64,000 bases of DNA, from NCBI RefSeq assembly GCF_002811985.1, contig NZ_NPDU01000002.1, positions 1-64,000 on the forward strand, written 5' to 3'. A model generated the notes under the pieces. That model saw only the letters and a list, made by a program, of their open reading frames with translations. It made no database searches and was not told where the DNA came from. Below, piece by piece: positions 61,763 to 64,000 of the stretch (the stretch's first letter is position 1; each line of letters opens with the position of its first letter). Both the position numbers and the translations under genes were made by a program. This stretch comes from Leptospira adleri (lineage in GTDB: Bacteria; Spirochaetota; Leptospiria; Leptospirales; Leptospiraceae).

Positions 61763-62827
61763 TTAGGACTTTTTAAATTTATACAGCTCAGGGAAGTTTT
61801 TTTCAGAATAAAGCGCTTCCATTTCCGAGTCTTCCGGAAGCACTCCTCCATCCGCGAGTTCCGGGAAAAATCCGGCGTCTCGAATCATTCCAATCGTTTC
61901 CACCATATCCGATCCTTTCACGTTCAAGTAACCGGATGAGAATAAAGAATTCGCCGCAAAGAGGGCCATAGCCGATAAACTTCTGAGATGTCCTTCCCTT
62001 CCCGCCGCGATCCGAATTTCAGAGTCGGGATTTACCAAACGGAAAAGACAAAGAATTCTTACGCAAAGTTCCGGAGTCAGCACGCTCGGATTTTTGATCG
62101 CGTGACCTTTGACTGGAATGAAAAAATTTACCGGTATCGAAATCACGCGAAACGTTTTGAGTTCAAAGGCGACATCCACGATGTCGCGCAGAGTCTCTCC
62201 CATTCCTACGATCACGCCGCTGCACATTCCGATTCCTGCTTTTGATACGGAACCTAGGGTTTCCGCTCTCTGCGCGTAAGTATGAGTGTCGCAGATTTCC
62301 GGATAATGATTTTGAGAAGTATTTAGATTGTGGTTGTAACGATCGAGCCCGGCCGCTTTTAAAAGTTGAGCCTTGTCTTCGTCCAAAAGTCCCGCTGAAA
62401 GACAAACCTTCAGACCTAATTCGTCCGTAATTCTGCGGATTGTGGAAGCCAGTTTTTCTGTCGTAGGGCGATTCGGCCCGGTGCCCGAGGTCACCATACA
62501 AAATCGATACGCCCCATTCTCCTTTGCCTTCACCGCATCTTCGTAGATTTCGGTTTCGGATTTCATCGGATATTCCTGCACTCCCGAGTTTGCGTTCTTT
62601 CTTTGTGCGCAATAGCCACAGTCTTCGGGACAATGACCGTTTTTGATATTATCTAAGATATGAATTCGAACCTTGTTTCCGTAATAACGATTTCTTTCTT
62701 GAAAGGCCCGGTCCAGACAGTTTGTAAGCGGAAGAGTTCCATCGAGAATTTCCAGAGCCTCTTCTTTTGTGATTACGCTTGGAACTTCGGAGAATATTTT
62801 TTCGACAGTATTGAGTGTTGCAGACAT
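61763..62827 (-). CDS. bioB: Biotin synthase
   Basis: A 354-residue radical SAM enzyme that inserts sulfur into dethiobiotin. The 4Fe-4S cysteines are C66, C70 and C73 in [13 protein letters not shown]. Later conserved blocks are [17 protein letters not shown] and [16 protein letters not shown] ([12 protein letters not shown]), then the C-terminal [10 protein letters not shown]. Its length is near E. coli BioB (346). ATG start, 40 bases after the bioA gene in the same direction. Confidence 0.95.
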   Translation of the reverse strand: MSATLNTVEKIFSEVPSVITKEEALEILDGTLPLTNCLDRAFQERNRYYGNKVRIHILDNIKNGHCPEDCGYCAQRKNANSGVQEYPMKSETEIYEDAVKAKENGAYRFCMVTSGTGPNRPTTEKLASTIRRITDELGLKVCLSAGLLDEDKAQLLKAAGLDRYNHNLNTSQNHYPEICDTHTYAQRAETLGSVSKAGIGMCSGVIVGMGETLRDIVDVAFELKTFRVISIPVNFFIPVKGHAIKNPSVLTPELCVRILCLFRLVNPDSEIRIAAGREGHLRSLSAMALFAANSLFSSGYLNVKGSDMVETIGMIRDAGFFPELADGGVLPEDSEMEALYSEKNFPELYKFKKS

Positions 62828-62867
62828 TCTTCAGACAGGTTCGAGGGTGGGAGTTTTCTTGAAAAGT

Positions 62868-64000
62868 CTATTTCCCTGAATAAATTTCCGCCAATGTCTC
62901 ACGGATCGCTTTGAAAATCTTTTCCAAGGAAACGTCGGATATCACATAAGGAGGAGTTATGTAAATCACGTTTCCGAGAGGTCTGAGAAGAACCCCCTTC
63001 TCTAAAAACTTCTTCTTAAGAATTTTGTTTCCCGGATAAGTGTAGCCGTTCTCTGCGCCGGCCTCCAATTCTAAAACCGCAACGGCTCCCATCACTCGAA
63101 GATCTCGAATCAGCTCGGGGAATTCTTTCCCTATTTTTTCCAATCCTTCTTTCAGTTTTATTTCTAAGCGAGAGACTTGTTCGAGACGTCGTTCTTCCAA
63201 CATCAGTTTTATGGAAGCGATCGCGGCGGCGCAAGCCACCGGATTTCCAGTCATGGTATGTCCGTGATAAAACGCCTTATCCGATTCCGGTCTTACAAAG
63301 GCGGAATGAATCTTTTCGGAAGCCAGAGTCACCGCGATTGCAGCCGCTCCGCCGCTCAGTCCCTTCGCCGTCGCAATCAAATCGGGTTTGATCTTTGCCC
63401 TTTGATATGCAAAGAAGAATCCGGTTCTTCCGAAACCCGTAAAGACCTCGTCGACTAAAAGAAGGGCTCCGTACTTTTGAGATATTTGTTCAAGACGTTC
63501 TAGGACTTCTTCTTTGTAAAAGATCATTCCCCCGGAGCCGAGGATCAAAGGTTCGATGACGATTCCCGCAATCTGTTTCGGATTCCTTTCAAAGAACGTC
63601 TCGATCGCGTCCACACATTCCGTTTTGCAAGAATCCGGCTTTTTTCCCGCCGGACAAAAGCTGCAATTCGGACTTTCAAATTCCTGGGTGGGAAAAAGTA
63701 GTCCCGCGAAAACCCGATTGAAGACGGAATCTCCCCCCACGCTCATCGTTCCGATCGTATCTCCGTGATAAGAAGCATTCCATTTTATGAATACGTTTCG
63801 CTCGGATTCTCCGCAATTTTGAAAATACTGATACGCGAGTTTGATCATGATCTCGACCGCGGTCGATCCGTTATCGGAATAAAGCACCTTCCGAAACAAT
63901 CCTTCCGTCACTTTAAGAAGTTCGCTTGCAAGATTTTCCGCAGGATCATGCGTAAAACCCGCGAGCAAAACGTGATCCAGTCGATCGAGCTGGTCTTTCA
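62868..64000 (-). CDS. bioA: Adenosylmethionine-8-amino-7-oxononanoate aminotransferase (partial, 5' end outside the window)
   Basis: The last 376 residues of a class III PLP aminotransferase of biotin synthesis. The coding frame continues past the right edge of the window: L-D-R-L-D-H-V-L-L-A-G-F-T-H-D-P-A is the expected upstream BioA sequence. Thus a TTG at 63968 is internal. Landmarks are YSDNGSTAVEIMIKLA, WNASYHGDT (a BioA feature), VDEVFTGFGRTG and ATAKGLSGGAAA with the Schiff-base lysine. A short cysteine-rich insert lies at about residues 108-124 (SFCPAGKKPDSCKTEC). bioB follows 40 bases later. Confidence 0.9.
   Translation of the reverse strand, partial: KDQLDRLDHVLLAGFTHDPAENLASELLKVTEGLFRKVLYSDNGSTAVEIMIKLAYQYFQNCGESERNVFIKWNASYHGDTIGTMSVGGDSVFNRVFAGLLFPTQEFESPNCSFCPAGKKPDSCKTECVDAIETFFERNPKQIAGIVIEPLILGSGGMIFYKEEVLERLEQISQKYGALLLVDEVFTGFGRTGFFFAYQRAKIKPDLIATAKGLSGGAAAIAVTLASEKIHSAFVRPESDKAFYHGHTMTGNPVACAAAIASIKLMLEERRLEQVSRLEIKLKEGLEKIGKEFPELIRDLRVMGAVAVLELEAGAENGYTYPGNKILKKKFLEKGVLLRPLGNVIYITPPYVISDVSLEKIFKAIRETLAEIYSGK

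Overview
The window looks like chromosome I sequence of a pathogenic-clade Leptospira (Spirochaetes). The evidence is a DUF1564 protein (a family essentially confined to Leptospira), a recA gene preceded by the leptospiral-type SOS box TTTG-N5-CAAA, many spirochaete-style lipoproteins with loose lipoboxes, frequent TTG starts, and moderate GC content. I cannot name the species. There is no rRNA, tRNA, CRISPR array, insertion sequence or phage gene, and coding density is very high.

Layout. 1-7.4 kb: truncated leuA, a DUF1564 gene, a FadH-type dienoyl-CoA reductase, a large membrane-anchored PP2C/SpoIIE phosphatase and a small hypothetical gene. 7.4-11.9 kb (+): slyD, a UvrD/PcrA helicase, a YgjP-like metalloprotease, a small protein and a ketopantoate-reductase-like gene. 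11.9-25.4 kb (-): eight genes in one direction, HIT protein, lipoprotein, tldD, pmbA, alpha-2-macroglobulin, pbpC, MoxR ATPase and VWA protein. 25.5-31.5 kb (+): membrane protein, recA, argC, acyl-CoA synthetase and nucleosidase-like gene. 31.4-37.8 kb: cNMP-binding patatin, then an envelope polysaccharide set (DUF4254, GT9, GT4, O-antigen ligase). 37.8-43.9 kb (-): a tightly coupled three-gene envelope cassette of lamin-tail-like lipoprotein, beta-barrel-like protein and phospholipase-D-like lipoprotein. 44.0-47.7 kb (-): rpmB, nth, thioesterase, GGQ release-factor-like gene and uvrC. 47.7-64 kb: a hypothetical gene, a gene-poor 650 bp tract, an aminotransferase with a membrane protein, then pgm, argD, leuB and a CheY-like gene (+), pgeF (-), trpF-mutS (+), serB, an SGNH lipoprotein and a 58-aa gene (-), and bioB with a partial bioA (-).

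How the genes fit together. Amino-acid biosynthesis (leuA, leuB, argC, argD, trpF, serB) and biotin synthesis (bioA, bioB) are interleaved with DNA repair (recA, uvrC, nth, mutS, UvrD-like) and envelope functions. Several pairs overlap by ATGA (DUF4254/GT9, pgm/argD, trpF/mutS, and both junctions of the lamin-tail/barrel/PLD cassette), and tldD/pmbA overlap by one base; all suggest translational coupling.

Most notable observations. (1) The first 54 bases are an exact inverted copy of the leuA segment that should stand just upstream, so the left edge is a fold-back or inversion. (2) The Shine-Dalgarno and TTG start of the alpha-2-macroglobulin gene lie inside a 16-bp leader hairpin, and the lamin-tail lipoprotein gene has a similar anti-Shine-Dalgarno arm. 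(3) The lamin-tail/beta-barrel/PLD cassette is my best candidate for an undescribed envelope system. (4) There is a perfect LexA-type box at the recA promoter. (5) A 58-aa gene lies upstream of the SGNH lipoprotein gene.
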